Of a DNA stretch of 10,679 nt, positions 1 through 5,221 are shown piece after piece. The notes below the pieces were generated by a model, which worked only from the letters and a program-made list of their open reading frames with translations, made no database searches and was not told where the DNA came from. Within the stretch, counting starts at the first letter, position 1, and the number at the start of each line of letters is the position of its first letter. The translations under genes were made by a program, and so were the position numbers. Source of the DNA: an uncultured Streptococcus sp. (lineage in GTDB: Bacteria > Bacillota > Bacilli > Lactobacillales > Streptococcaceae); contig CAKQBM010000063.1 of the NCBI GenBank assembly GCA_934216185.1, forward strand, positions 1 to 10,679, read 5' to 3'.

Positions 1-164
1 AGAAGACGGTTGTGATTATAGCGCATCGTTTGTCAACGGTAAAAGATGTGGATTGTATTTTCTTCTTAGAGGAGGGGAAAATCACTGGCTCAGGAACTCA
101 TAAGGAACTACTGGAAAATCATAAGCGTTATGCTCGTTTTGTGCAGGAGCAAATGATAGAGTGA
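1..164 (+). CDS. ABC exporter ATPase, C-terminal end (partial)
   Basis: The reading frame starting at base 3 encodes 53 residues and then TGA at 162-164. It holds the end of an ABC nucleotide-binding domain: the switch or H-loop [12 protein letters not shown], then a short strand with [19 protein letters not shown] and the tail YARFVQEQ. In the family, the His of this loop contacts the ATP gamma-phosphate. The GTHKELL plus aromatic tail is typical of exporter half-transporters in which a membrane domain precedes the ATPase. That membrane domain and the Walker motifs lie outside the window, so the substrate cannot be told. A hairpin terminator follows nine bases after the stop, so this is the last gene of its transcript. 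Confidence 0.9.
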   Translation, partial: KTVVIIAHRLSTVKDVDCIFFLEEGKITGSGTHKELLENHKRYARFVQEQMIE

Positions 165-172
165 AGGTGTCT

Positions 173-206
173 AACGATAGTTTCGAAAGAAGCTGTCGTT
201 TTTTAA
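173..206 (+). terminator. Intrinsic terminator after the ABC exporter gene
   Basis: AACGATAGTTTC (173-184) pairs with GAAGCTGTCGTT (189-200) across a GAAA loop. All 12 positions pair, two of them G-T wobbles. The T run 199-204 follows. It lies nine bases after the stop codon and separates the exporter gene from the next unit. Confidence 0.8.
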
Positions 207-267
207 TAGAATGATGGAAAAATTTGGAAGAAAAGTCTCACATTTTTTTCTTTGTTTCTTGAATTTA

Positions 268-276
268 TGTTATAAT
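268..276 (+). promoter_or_regulatory. Candidate extended -10 promoter for the 471 gene
   Basis: TGTTATAAT is a perfect TATAAT (271-276) preceded by the extended -10 TG. The expected -35 position (about 248-253) is only a T-rich TTCTTT, so the promoter relies on the extended -10. Transcription starting near 283 would give an untranslated leader of about 190 bases before the ATG at 471. Confidence 0.6.
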
Positions 277-282
277 GAATAT

Positions 283-470
283 AACAAAAATATGAGACGC
301 TATTTTCAAAAATCTACCCAGCTTTAATGGAAGTATGCACATGTTAGGGTAATGTTATGGGAGGGATGTCGTCTACTGGAAAAGTAAGATAAAATGCAAC
401 AAATGATAAGTTCTTCTTTATGTGAAGAGTTCTTATCTGCCTATTTACTAATCGTTATGGAGGTAACATC
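283..470 (+). other. Long untranslated leader with hairpin, no gene
   Basis: This AT-rich stretch between the promoter at 268-276 and the ATG at 471 holds no convincing ORF. It contains a hairpin at 405-437: GATAAGTTCTTC pairs with GAAGAG and CTTATC across a seven-base loop, with a TT bulge on the 3' side and one G-T pair. A weaker TACCC (about 317) and GGGTA (about 347) pairing may close another stem. There is no T run after the hairpin, so it is not a terminator. I recognise no riboswitch class here. It may be a regulatory leader or a small RNA. Confidence 0.4.
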
Positions 471-926
471 ATGGGTGCGATTATGGAATTTGCAACAGAA
501 AAACAGATTGCATCATTTCTGTCAACTTGTCGCATTGAAGGGCAAAAGAATTTTCTGATGGCTTTCAAGAAAAAGACATGGTTGAAATCCTTTATTGATT
601 TCTTCGTTATAGGAGGAGCTTACTATGTTCAGTCGAGTGTGAAGCCTAAGATTCTGGCATTCACACCTAAGGGGATTTACTTGATGGACATCAGTGATGT
701 AACTGAAAATCGTCCTAATCAAGTCCTTGAGATGCCTTGGAATCAGGTTAAAGATTTTACTTATAAGCCAGTCTTGAATACAGTTAGGCTGAACTGGAAC
801 TATCAAAATGAAGCCTATATTTTTTCCGTGGATGTTGGTCAGGTTAGTCAGCATGTGGGGCAGTATCAATTTAACAAAGAGCATTATGACTATTTAGCTC
901 AACAGGATTTCTTTCGGTCTAAGTAA
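471..926 (+). CDS. Unknown small protein, possibly PH-like
   Basis: This 151-residue protein is not one I can name. The start ATG at 471 has GGAGG at 459-463 with seven bases of spacing, which decides it over the in-frame ATG at 483. Residues about 40-55 (SFIDFFVIGGAYYV) are hydrophobic but short and contain no clear export signal. The rest alternates short strands with charged turns: KPKILAFTPKGIYLMDI, then PWNQVKDFTYKP, then NEAYIFSVDVG. That rhythm, with a W-x-x-[VI]-x-x-[FY] segment, resembles bacterial PH-like domains, but this is an inference from pattern only. It is a single-gene unit with its own promoter and terminator. From memory, similar conserved hypotheticals sit at this place in streptococcal genomes. 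Confidence 0.75.
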   Translation: MGAIMEFATEKQIASFLSTCRIEGQKNFLMAFKKKTWLKSFIDFFVIGGAYYVQSSVKPKILAFTPKGIYLMDISDVTENRPNQVLEMPWNQVKDFTYKPVLNTVRLNWNYQNEAYIFSVDVGQVSQHVGQYQFNKEHYDYLAQQDFFRSK

Positions 927-946
927 ACCCTAGCAATCATTTTCAC

Positions 947-980
947 AAAAGAATCTGGAAGCTTTTCTGGATTCTTTTTT
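947..980 (+). terminator. Intrinsic terminator after the 471 gene
   Basis: A stem of 14 pairs (947-960 with 965-978, two of them G-T) closes on a GCTT loop. The 3' arm runs into a T tract ending at 980. It lies 20 bases after the stop of the 471 gene, so the methionine operon downstream needs its own promoter. Confidence 0.85.
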
Positions 981-998
981 AGCTTTACTAGCTAAATA

Positions 999-1015
999 TA
1001 TAGTTTGAAACTATA
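999..1015 (+). promoter_or_regulatory. MET box (MtaR/MetR-type operator)
   Basis: TATAGTTTGAAACTATA is a perfect 17-bp palindrome around a central G. It matches the Streptococcaceae MET-box consensus that I recall from comparative work on methionine genes (TATAGTT-N3-AACTATA), bound by the LysR-type activator MtaR/MetR. Its centre is about 53 bases upstream of the -10 at 1060-1065, the usual place for a LysR-type activator site. It precedes two transsulfuration genes, which supports the assignment independently of the motif. Confidence 0.8.
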
Positions 1016-1056
1016 ACTAGCTCTTGAAAAGAAGAAAATGAGTTGATGAAAATAAG

Positions 1057-1065
1057 TGGTACAAT
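1057..1065 (+). promoter_or_regulatory. Promoter of the metB-lyase operon
   Basis: TGGTACAAT is an extended -10 (TG at 1057-1058, TACAAT at 1060-1065). There is no good -35 at the right spacing: AATGAG occupies 1037-1042, and TTGATG at 1043-1048 is too close. A weak -35 with an upstream palindromic operator fits an activator-dependent promoter. Transcription would begin near 1072, about 20 bases before the metB ATG. Confidence 0.65.
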
Positions 1066-1091
1066 AGTTACTATAGATTTGGAGGTATTGT

Positions 1092-2186
1092 ATGAGCAAG
1101 GAATTACACATTAACACAATTTTGGCCCAAGCGGGTATCAAGTCAGATGAAGCGACAGGAGCTTTGGTGACACCGCTTCATTTTTCAACGACCTATCAGC
1201 ATCCAGAGTTTGGGAAGTCTACTGGTTTTGACTATACGCGTACCAAAAACCCAACTCGTAGCAAGGCGGAAGAAGTCTTGGCAGCTATTGAGTCAGCGGA
1301 CTATGCCCTAGCGACTAGCTCAGGGATGTCAGCTATTGTACTGGCCTTTAGCGTCTTTCCGGTAGGTAGTAAGGTCTTGGCTGTCCGTGACCTTTATGGT
1401 GGTTCTTTCCGCTGGTTTAATCAAGTGGAACAGGAAGGTCGTTTCCATTTTACCTATGCCAATACAGAAGAAGAGTTGATTGCTGAGTTAGAAAAGGACG
1501 TGGATGTTCTCTATATCGAAACGCCAACCAATCCCTTGATGTTGGAATTTGATATCGAAAAACTAGCAAAATTGGCTCATGCTAAGGGTGCCAAAGTGGT
1601 GGTGGACAATACCTTCTACAGCCCTATCTACCAACGCCCGATTGAAGATGGAGCCGATATCGTTCTTCATTCAGCAACCAAGTATCTAGCAGGTCACAAT
1701 GATGTCTTGGCTGGAGTGGTTGTGACCAATAGTTTAGAACTATACGAGAAACTCTTTTACAATCTCAATACGACAGGGGCAGTCTTGTCTCCATTTGACA
1801 GTTATCAATTGATTCGTGGTCTCAAGACCTTGTCTCTTCGTATGGAGCGCTCAACTGCCAATGCCCAAGAAGTGGTTGCCTTTTTGAAGGATTCTCCAGC
1901 AGTTAAGGAAGTTCTCTACACTGGTCGTGGAGGTATGATTTCCTTTAAAGTAGCGGATGAAACACGCATTCCTCATATCTTGAATAGCCTCAAGGTCTTC
2001 TCTTTTGCGGAAAGTTTGGGTGGAGTGGAAAGTCTTATCACTTATCCAACGACTCAAACCCATGCTGATATTCCAGCAGAAGTGCGCCATTCTTATGGTT
2101 TGACAGATGACCTTTTGCGTTTGTCAATTGGGATTGAAGATGCTAGAGATTTGATTGCAGATTTGCGCCAAGCCTTGGAAGGATAA
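1092..2186 (+). CDS. metB: Cystathionine gamma-synthase (Cys/Met PLP enzyme)
   Basis: This is a 364-residue cytosolic enzyme of the Cys/Met-metabolism PLP family (fold type I). MetB joins an O-acylhomoserine to cysteine, giving cystathionine for methionine synthesis. The visible family sites are YTRTKNPT (48-55, phosphate-binding Tyr/Arg of the partner subunit), SSGMSA (76-81), YGG (102-104, cofactor-stacking Tyr), ETPTNP (143-148), VDNTF (171-175, Asp to the pyridine nitrogen) and HSATKYLAGH (193-202) with the Schiff-base Lys197. Length and end are complete. GGAGG at 1081-1085 lies six bases before the ATG. The gene is preceded by a MET box and followed after seven bases by a MalY/PatB-type lyase, which supplies the next step. 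O-acetylhomoserine sulfhydrylase or cystathionine gamma-lyase activity cannot be excluded by sequence alone. Confidence 0.9.
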   Translation: MSKELHINTILAQAGIKSDEATGALVTPLHFSTTYQHPEFGKSTGFDYTRTKNPTRSKAEEVLAAIESADYALATSSGMSAIVLAFSVFPVGSKVLAVRDLYGGSFRWFNQVEQEGRFHFTYANTEEELIAELEKDVDVLYIETPTNPLMLEFDIEKLAKLAHAKGAKVVVDNTFYSPIYQRPIEDGADIVLHSATKYLAGHNDVLAGVVVTNSLELYEKLFYNLNTTGAVLSPFDSYQLIRGLKTLSLRMERSTANAQEVVAFLKDSPAVKEVLYTGRGGMISFKVADETRIPHILNSLKVFSFAESLGGVESLITYPTTQTHADIPAEVRHSYGLTDDLLRLSIGIEDARDLIADLRQALEG

Positions 2187-2193
2187 GACAAAG

Positions 2194-3360
2194 ATGGGAA
2201 AATATGATTTTACAAGCCTGCCCAATCGTCTAGGGCACCATACCTATAAATGGAAAGAGGCAGAAACGGATAGCCAAGTCCTGCCAGCTTGGATAGCGGA
2301 TATGGACTTTGTGGTCTTGCCTGAAATTCGCCAAGCTGTGCAAACTTACGCTGATCAATTGGTTTATGGCTACACTTATGCCAGTGAAGAGTTAATTAAG
2401 GAAGTTCAAAAGTGGGAAGCCACACAACACGGTTACCACTTTGACAAAGAAGCTCTTGTCTTTATCGAGGGTGTAGTACCAGCTATTTCAACAGCTATTC
2501 AAGCCTTTACAAAAGAAGGCGAAGCCGTTTTGATTAACACACCTGTCTATCCGCCTTTTGCTCGCAGTGTCAAGTTGAATAACCGCAGATTGATTACCAA
2601 TTCTTTGGTGGAAAAGGATGGACTGTTTGAGATTGACTTTGACCAACTGGAGAAGGATTTGGTAGAAGAGGATGTCAAACTCTATATTCTCTGCAACCCT
2701 CACAATCCTGGTGGACGTGTGTGGGAAAAGGAAGTGTTGGAGAAGATTGGCCAGCTTTGTCAAAAACACGGTGTTTTCTTGGTTTCGGATGAGATTCACC
2801 AAGATTTGACTCTCTTTGGTCACAAGCATCATTCCTTCAATACTATCAATCCTGACTTTAAAGAATTTGCTATTGTCTTGACTAGTGCCACTAAAACCTT
2901 TAACATCGCTGGGACAAAAAATTCCTATGCAGTCATTGAAAATCCTAAGTTGAGACTGGCTTACCAGAAACGTCAGTTGGCCAATAATCAGCATGAAATT
3001 TCAGGCTTGGGCTATTTGGCGACAGAAGCTGCTTATCGATACGGTAAAGATTGGTTAGAGGAACTCAAGCAAGTCTTTGAAGACCACATCAATTATGTGG
3101 TGGATTTATTTGGAAAAGAGACTAAAATCAAGGTTATGAAACCGCAAGGAACCTATTTGATTTGGCTTGATTTCTCAGCCTATGACCTGACTGATGAAAG
3201 ATTGCAAGAGCTTTTGAGGAATGAAGCCAAGGTTATCCTCAACCGTGGTTTGGATTTTGGAGAGGAAGGAAGTCTCCATGCCCGCCTCAATGTAGCCATG
3301 CCTAAATCTCTGCTGCAAGAAGTTTGTCAGCGGATTGTGACGACTTTTGCTAAACTTTAA
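2194..3360 (+). CDS. patB: MalY/PatB-type cystathionine beta-lyase
   Basis: This 388-residue fold-type-I PLP enzyme probably cleaves cystathionine to homocysteine, pyruvate and ammonia, directly after the MetB step. Sites seen are YGYTY (58-62), NTPVYPPF (115-122), NPHNPGGR (168-175), SDEIHQD (198-204) and SATKTFNIAG (231-240) with the PLP Lys234. This pattern is that of MalY/PatB lyases, not of aspartate transaminase. I chose ATG 2194 because MGKYDFTSLPNR fits the family start and GGAAGGA lies at 2177-2183. An upstream in-frame ATG at 2155 would add 13 unrelated residues overlapping metB. The gene is co-transcribed with metB. Its last two codons and stop lie in a 14-bp repeat that marks the island junction, so the reading frame is intact but its original terminator now lies 1.8 kb away. 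Confidence 0.88.
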   Translation: MGKYDFTSLPNRLGHHTYKWKEAETDSQVLPAWIADMDFVVLPEIRQAVQTYADQLVYGYTYASEELIKEVQKWEATQHGYHFDKEALVFIEGVVPAISTAIQAFTKEGEAVLINTPVYPPFARSVKLNNRRLITNSLVEKDGLFEIDFDQLEKDLVEEDVKLYILCNPHNPGGRVWEKEVLEKIGQLCQKHGVFLVSDEIHQDLTLFGHKHHSFNTINPDFKEFAIVLTSATKTFNIAGTKNSYAVIENPKLRLAYQKRQLANNQHEISGLGYLATEAAYRYGKDWLEELKQVFEDHINYVVDLFGKETKIKVMKPQGTYLIWLDFSAYDLTDERLQELLRNEAKVILNRGLDFGEEGSLHARLNVAMPKSLLQEVCQRIVTTFAKL

Positions 3361-3365
3361 AAATC
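3352..3365 (+). repeat. Left copy of 14-bp direct repeat (island junction)
   Basis: AAACTTTAAAAATC here is repeated exactly at 5155-5168. The left copy contains the last Lys and Leu codons, the stop and five following bases of the lyase gene. I read it as a target duplication or attL-type site at the left edge of the inserted segment. Confidence 0.75.
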
Positions 3366-3413
3366 GTTTTTATTATTTTTTAAATATTTTTAAAAAAATT
3401 TTTCACTTATAAA

Positions 3414-3458
3414 ACACAATATATAGAGATCTTGAAGGTCTCTATATATATCTTGTGT
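3414..3458. repeat. Strong hairpin in the island's left end
   Basis: ATATATAGAGATC (3419-3431) pairs with GGTCTCTATATAT (3437-3449) across a TTGAA loop, with one G-T pair. An outer ACACA (3414-3418) and TGTGT (3454-3458) stem is separated by a four-base bulge on the 3' side. It begins 53 bases after the patB stop. No T run follows on the + strand, so it is at best a poor terminator. It could protect the 3' end of the patB message or be part of the island's end structure. Confidence 0.6.
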
Positions 3459-3460
3459 TC

Positions 3461-3542
3461 TTGAATCTAAAAATAGCACCATATATAGATTTTTTGGTTA
3501 AAAAAGATTGGAGCTACTACATTTGGTGGTATGGAAAGGGGG
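3461..3542 (+). other. AT-rich intergenic stretch with weak promoter and hairpin
   Basis: This part of the 286-base gap between patB and the abi gene holds no ORF. TTGAAT (3461-3466) and TATAGA (3484-3489) are 17 bases apart and could be a second, weaker promoter. If used, the RNA upstream of abi would be about 145 bases long. TACTAC (3515-3520) and GTGGTA (3526-3531) can form a six-pair hairpin with one wobble. Confidence 0.3.
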
Positions 3543-3571
3543 TTTACAAAAAATTGGGATTAGGCTATAAT
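3543..3571 (+). promoter_or_regulatory. Strong promoter of the abi-upstream RNA
   Basis: TTTACA (3543-3548) and TATAAT (3566-3571) are separated by exactly 17 bases, a near-consensus housekeeping sigma promoter. The start point would be about 3577-3579. It is the best promoter in the island and lies about 75 bases upstream of the abi start, with a terminator-like structure in between. Confidence 0.75.
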
Positions 3572-3577
3572 AATTGT

Positions 3578-3639
3578 ACAAGAACTCCCAAGGCTCCCTT
3601 TGATTAATCAATCAAATAGTTTTGCGAGGCTTTTTTTTT
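3578..3639 (+). ncRNA. Candidate small RNA upstream of abi gene
   Basis: The predicted RNA begins just after the promoter at 3543-3571 and ends in nine T residues (3631-3639), one base before the abi ribosome binding site. An outer stem pairs 3590-3598 (AAGGCTCCC) with 3624-3632 (GCGAGGCTT), seven of nine positions, with one G-G and one C-C mismatch. Inside it TTTGATT (3599-3605) pairs with AATCAAA (3610-3616) across AATC. Structured RNAs have been described upstream of abiF-type genes and are thought to restrain the HEPN protein. Whether this one belongs to that RNA family I cannot test here. No tandem repeats of the ToxIN type are present. It could also be only an attenuated 5' leader. Confidence 0.55.
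3590..3639 (+). terminator. Imperfect intrinsic terminator before the abi gene
   Basis: The imperfect stem 3590-3598 with 3624-3632, containing an inner seven-pair hairpin, is followed by T 3631-3639. No promoter lies between it and the abi ATG, so abi expression from the strong promoter depends on read-through. An alternative pairing of CTCCCT (3594-3599) with the ribosome-binding AGGGTG (3640-3645), five of six positions, would disrupt this stem and could mask translation. That part is inference. Confidence 0.55.
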
Positions 3640-3646
3640 AGGGTGA

Positions 3647-4708
3647 ATGATGAATACAACTGATGAAAAAATTAAGGTAAAAAATATTTCTGTCAATTAT
3701 TATGCACTAGTCCCTGATGAAAACTCTTCAATGAAAGAATTTCTTGAATTTGATAAGTTGAAGGGAAAACTTGCTAGACCAGTAGAGAAAACAGGTGCTA
3801 AAGTAATAATTAATGAGTCTGATGAGGCTTTCGCTAAACAGTTCCTTTTTCAGACAAATTATTATGATTTTTCAATATACAGAAAGTGTTTACCGAAACG
3901 AGAAGATACTACTTTTTCTTTTCAAGATTGTATTGAACTTTATGAATTCAATTCATTTTTGAGAGAAAATTTGATGAAATTTACTGGTAAAATAGAATTG
4001 TTAATCAAATCTTCTATTATCCATACTTTATGTAGCAATTATGAAGGGAATTTACAAAAAGGCGAGTGCTATTTAGATAAATCAATTTATAAAAATGAAA
4101 ATGATTATCAGGAATTTATTGAAAGAATTGGAATGAGATTATTTGAATTAAAAGCTAAATCTCTTCCAATAAGTCACCATGTGAGTAATAAAGATTGTAA
4201 GTTTCCTTTTTGGGTTGTTGTACCTGAGCTGACTTTTGGAGAAACAACTAAAATAATTGAGCAGTTGAATGATAAATTTTATAGTTTATGGGTTGAAGAG
4301 TTGTTTCTTAGTAATGATTATTATAAAAATGATGCTAACATGCAGGATCATATTATATCTGCAAGTAAAAGTTGGATTTCTGCCACATGGTTTATTAGGA
4401 ATGTTTGTGCACATTATGGCAGATTATACGCACGTAACTTTAATGTGGGTGTTCCAAGATTCTATACACCAGTTTTGCGGAAGATGAAAATGTATGGGAA
4501 GAAACAAGGAGATAATAAAGACTTATTTGCCTATATGCTGGCAATAAAACAAATTCTTATTTGTCATAATTCAAGCATTCATGATGAGTGGGATACCTTT
4601 ATTAACGAAATTGAAAGAAAATTTATGACTAGCAGTATCATAGAAAAAACTAAAATTGGTTTTCCGAAATGCTGGAAGGATTGTTTAATAATTAAAAATG
4701 TGATTTAA
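3647..4708 (+). CDS. Abi_2 (AbiD/AbiF) family HEPN-type abortive infection protein
   Basis: This full-length protein of 353 residues belongs to the Abi_2 family, linked to abortive phage infection and to HEPN ribonucleases. Visible family segments are NYYDFSIY (71-78), YEFNSFLR (99-106), a helix KIELLIKSSIIHTL (115-128), PFWVVVPELTFG (187-198), the catalytic-type RNVCAH (251-256, an RX4H motif with Arg251 and His256) followed by YGRLYARNF, and the usual GFP-x-x-W end (338-343). The protein is predicted cytosolic. The expected role is to cleave cellular RNA on phage infection, with the upstream RNA as likely partner; this is inferred from the family. The ATG at 3647 is nearly on top of AGGGTG (3640-3645), so ATG 3650 may be the true start. 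Codon and base use is much more AT-rich than that of the neighbours, consistent with transfer. Confidence 0.9.
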   Translation: MMNTTDEKIKVKNISVNYYALVPDENSSMKEFLEFDKLKGKLARPVEKTGAKVIINESDEAFAKQFLFQTNYYDFSIYRKCLPKREDTTFSFQDCIELYEFNSFLRENLMKFTGKIELLIKSSIIHTLCSNYEGNLQKGECYLDKSIYKNENDYQEFIERIGMRLFELKAKSLPISHHVSNKDCKFPFWVVVPELTFGETTKIIEQLNDKFYSLWVEELFLSNDYYKNDANMQDHIISASKSWISATWFIRNVCAHYGRLYARNFNVGVPRFYTPVLRKMKMYGKKQGDNKDLFAYMLAIKQILICHNSSIHDEWDTFINEIERKFMTSSIIEKTKIGFPKCWKDCLIIKNVI

Positions 4709-4953
4709 GCCAAATTGATGAAAGTAAAATTCATAATGTCGTTCTTAATAAACTGTTATTGGTTTTGAAAAAATTTTATATAAAGTTTTGAAAGTACTTA
4801 ATAAAAATATGAATGAATTATAATATGAATGAATTATATAGTAGTTTCCACAAAAATACCATAATTGGTAAATTCAGCTAAAATCAGATATTTTTAAATA
4901 GTAAAATTGTTGATTGCATGCTATTTTAATTGATATAAAAACATTGAGTTAGA
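4709..4953. other. AT-rich non-coding stretch in the island
   Basis: No ORF of note is seen on either strand. It holds a perfect 16-bp tandem duplication (4807-4838) and a small hairpin, TACCA-TAAT-TGGTA (4857-4870). No convincing terminator for the abi gene is visible, though AT-rich runs near 4770-4795 may serve. It looks like degraded or spacer DNA. Confidence 0.5.
4807..4838. repeat. 16-bp perfect tandem duplication
   Basis: ATATGAATGAATTATA occurs at 4807-4822 and again directly at 4823-4838 with no mismatch. It is a simple tandem duplication in AT-rich non-coding DNA. No function is apparent. Confidence 0.85.
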
Positions 4954-4954
4954 A

Positions 4955-5006
4955 CTCAAAATCCAGTGTCCGCAAGGACGTACCGGTTCGACCCCGGCCG
5001 CCGATA
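4955..5006 (+). pseudogene. 3' fragment of a tRNA-Leu (CAA) gene
   Basis: From the anticodon loop CTCAAAA (4955-4961, anticodon CAA) the sequence continues as a class II tRNA. It has the 3' anticodon strand TCCAG (4962-4966), a long variable arm TGTCC-GCAA-GGACG (4967-4980) and a T arm with loop TTCGACC (4987-4993) flanked by CCGG and CCGG. An acceptor-like CGCCGAT end follows. The 5' half (acceptor, D arm, 5' anticodon strand) is absent: the bases at 4950-4954 do not pair with TCCAG, and upstream DNA is AT-rich. The T-stem A4982-C4998 mismatch and the missing CCA also argue against function. tRNA 3' ends are common integrase attachment sites, so this is probably an attachment-site relic. Confidence 0.75.
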
Positions 5007-5017
5007 TAGTATAGAGG

Positions 5018-5152
5018 GTAACTTCTAAAACTAACTTCCAGTTTCCCACAACCTAGCTGTTAGTATGAGAAAAATGCGTGAAATCAGTGGAAATTCGTCT
5101 GAGACTAACTTCCAGTTTTGGGAGGTAGATGGAAGTTACTTTGAGAAGTTAC
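5018..5152. repeat. 135-bp element with 23-bp imperfect inverted repeats
   Basis: Arm 5018-5040 and the reverse complement of 5130-5152 agree at 21 of 23 positions; both begin GTAACTTCT and end TAACTTCCA. Inside, ACTAACTTCCAGTTT occurs twice in direct orientation (5030-5044 and 5104-5118). TAACTTCCA near 5106-5114 can also pair with TGGAAGTTA at 5130-5138. The element ends two bases before the right junction repeat. It could be a miniature transposon-like element, or arm-type binding sites of a lost integrase. It does not look like the pneumococcal BOX repeat that I remember. Confidence 0.7.
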
Positions 5153-5154
5153 GC

Positions 5155-5168
5155 AAACTTTAAAAATC
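5155..5168 (+). repeat. Right copy of 14-bp direct repeat (island junction)
   Basis: AAACTTTAAAAATC is identical to 3352-3365 at the patB end. It is followed at once by the hairpin at 5170-5202, which is where a patB terminator would be expected if the island were absent. Confidence 0.75.
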
Positions 5169-5169
5169 C

Positions 5170-5208
5170 AGCCTTCTAGGAGAAAAGTCTTCCTAGAAGG
5201 CTATTTTC
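5170..5208. terminator. Hairpin terminator, probably the original patB terminator
   Basis: AGCCTTCTAGGA (5170-5181) and TCCTAGAAGGCT (5191-5202) form 12 perfect pairs with a nine-base loop. ATTTTCAT follows, a modest T tract. An A-rich run at 5162-5166 gives a T run on the other strand, so it may act in both directions. No gene ends just upstream today. With the island removed it would begin seven bases after the patB stop. Confidence 0.75.
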
Positions 5209-5221
5209 ATAGGGGAAAATA

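Larger units (their letters stand above)
3366..5168 (+). mobile_element. Abi-carrying genomic island inserted after patB
   Basis: The segment is bounded by the 14-bp direct repeat, and its coding part is far richer in A+T than its neighbours. By hand count, 3901-3960 and 4201-4260 have 13 and 21 G+C of 60, against 30 of 60 at 2701-2760 in patB. Precise removal would restore a normal gene end with a terminator seven bases after the patB stop. Contents in order are an AT-rich leader with hairpins, a promoter with a short RNA and terminator, the Abi_2 gene, about 240 bases of non-coding DNA with a 16-bp tandem duplication, a leucine-tRNA 3' fragment, and a 135-bp inverted-repeat element. There is no integrase, transposase or relaxase, so it is either a remnant or moved by enzymes supplied in trans. 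Confidence 0.7.

Noticed and set aside
1016..1091. T-box or SAM riboswitch before metB
   Set aside because: The leader from the promoter to the ATG is only about 20 bases, too short. Control is better explained by the MET box.
2155..2193. Upstream in-frame start for the patB-type lyase
   Set aside because: It would overlap metB and add 13 residues unlike the family N-terminus. ATG 2194 has a ribosome binding site and a typical start.
3578..3639. ToxIN-type tandem-repeat antitoxin RNA
   Set aside because: No tandem repeat units are present upstream of the terminator, and the protein is Abi_2/HEPN, not a ToxN-fold RNase.
4269..4487. 72-residue + strand ORF inside the abi gene
   Set aside because: It is a shadow frame of the Abi_2 coding region, with no ribosome binding site and no family signal.
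4955..5006. Functional tRNA-Leu gene
   Set aside because: The 5' acceptor strand, D arm and 5' anticodon strand are not present upstream, and there is a T-stem mismatch and no CCA.
5018..5152. CRISPR array or pneumococcal BOX repeat
   Set aside because: There are only two direct copies and an inverted pair, without regular spacers. The sequence does not resemble the boxA/B/C modules as I remember them.
3366..5168. Insertion sequence or integrative element with its own recombinase
   Set aside because: No transposase, integrase or relaxase reading frame, intact or broken, is visible in the segment.
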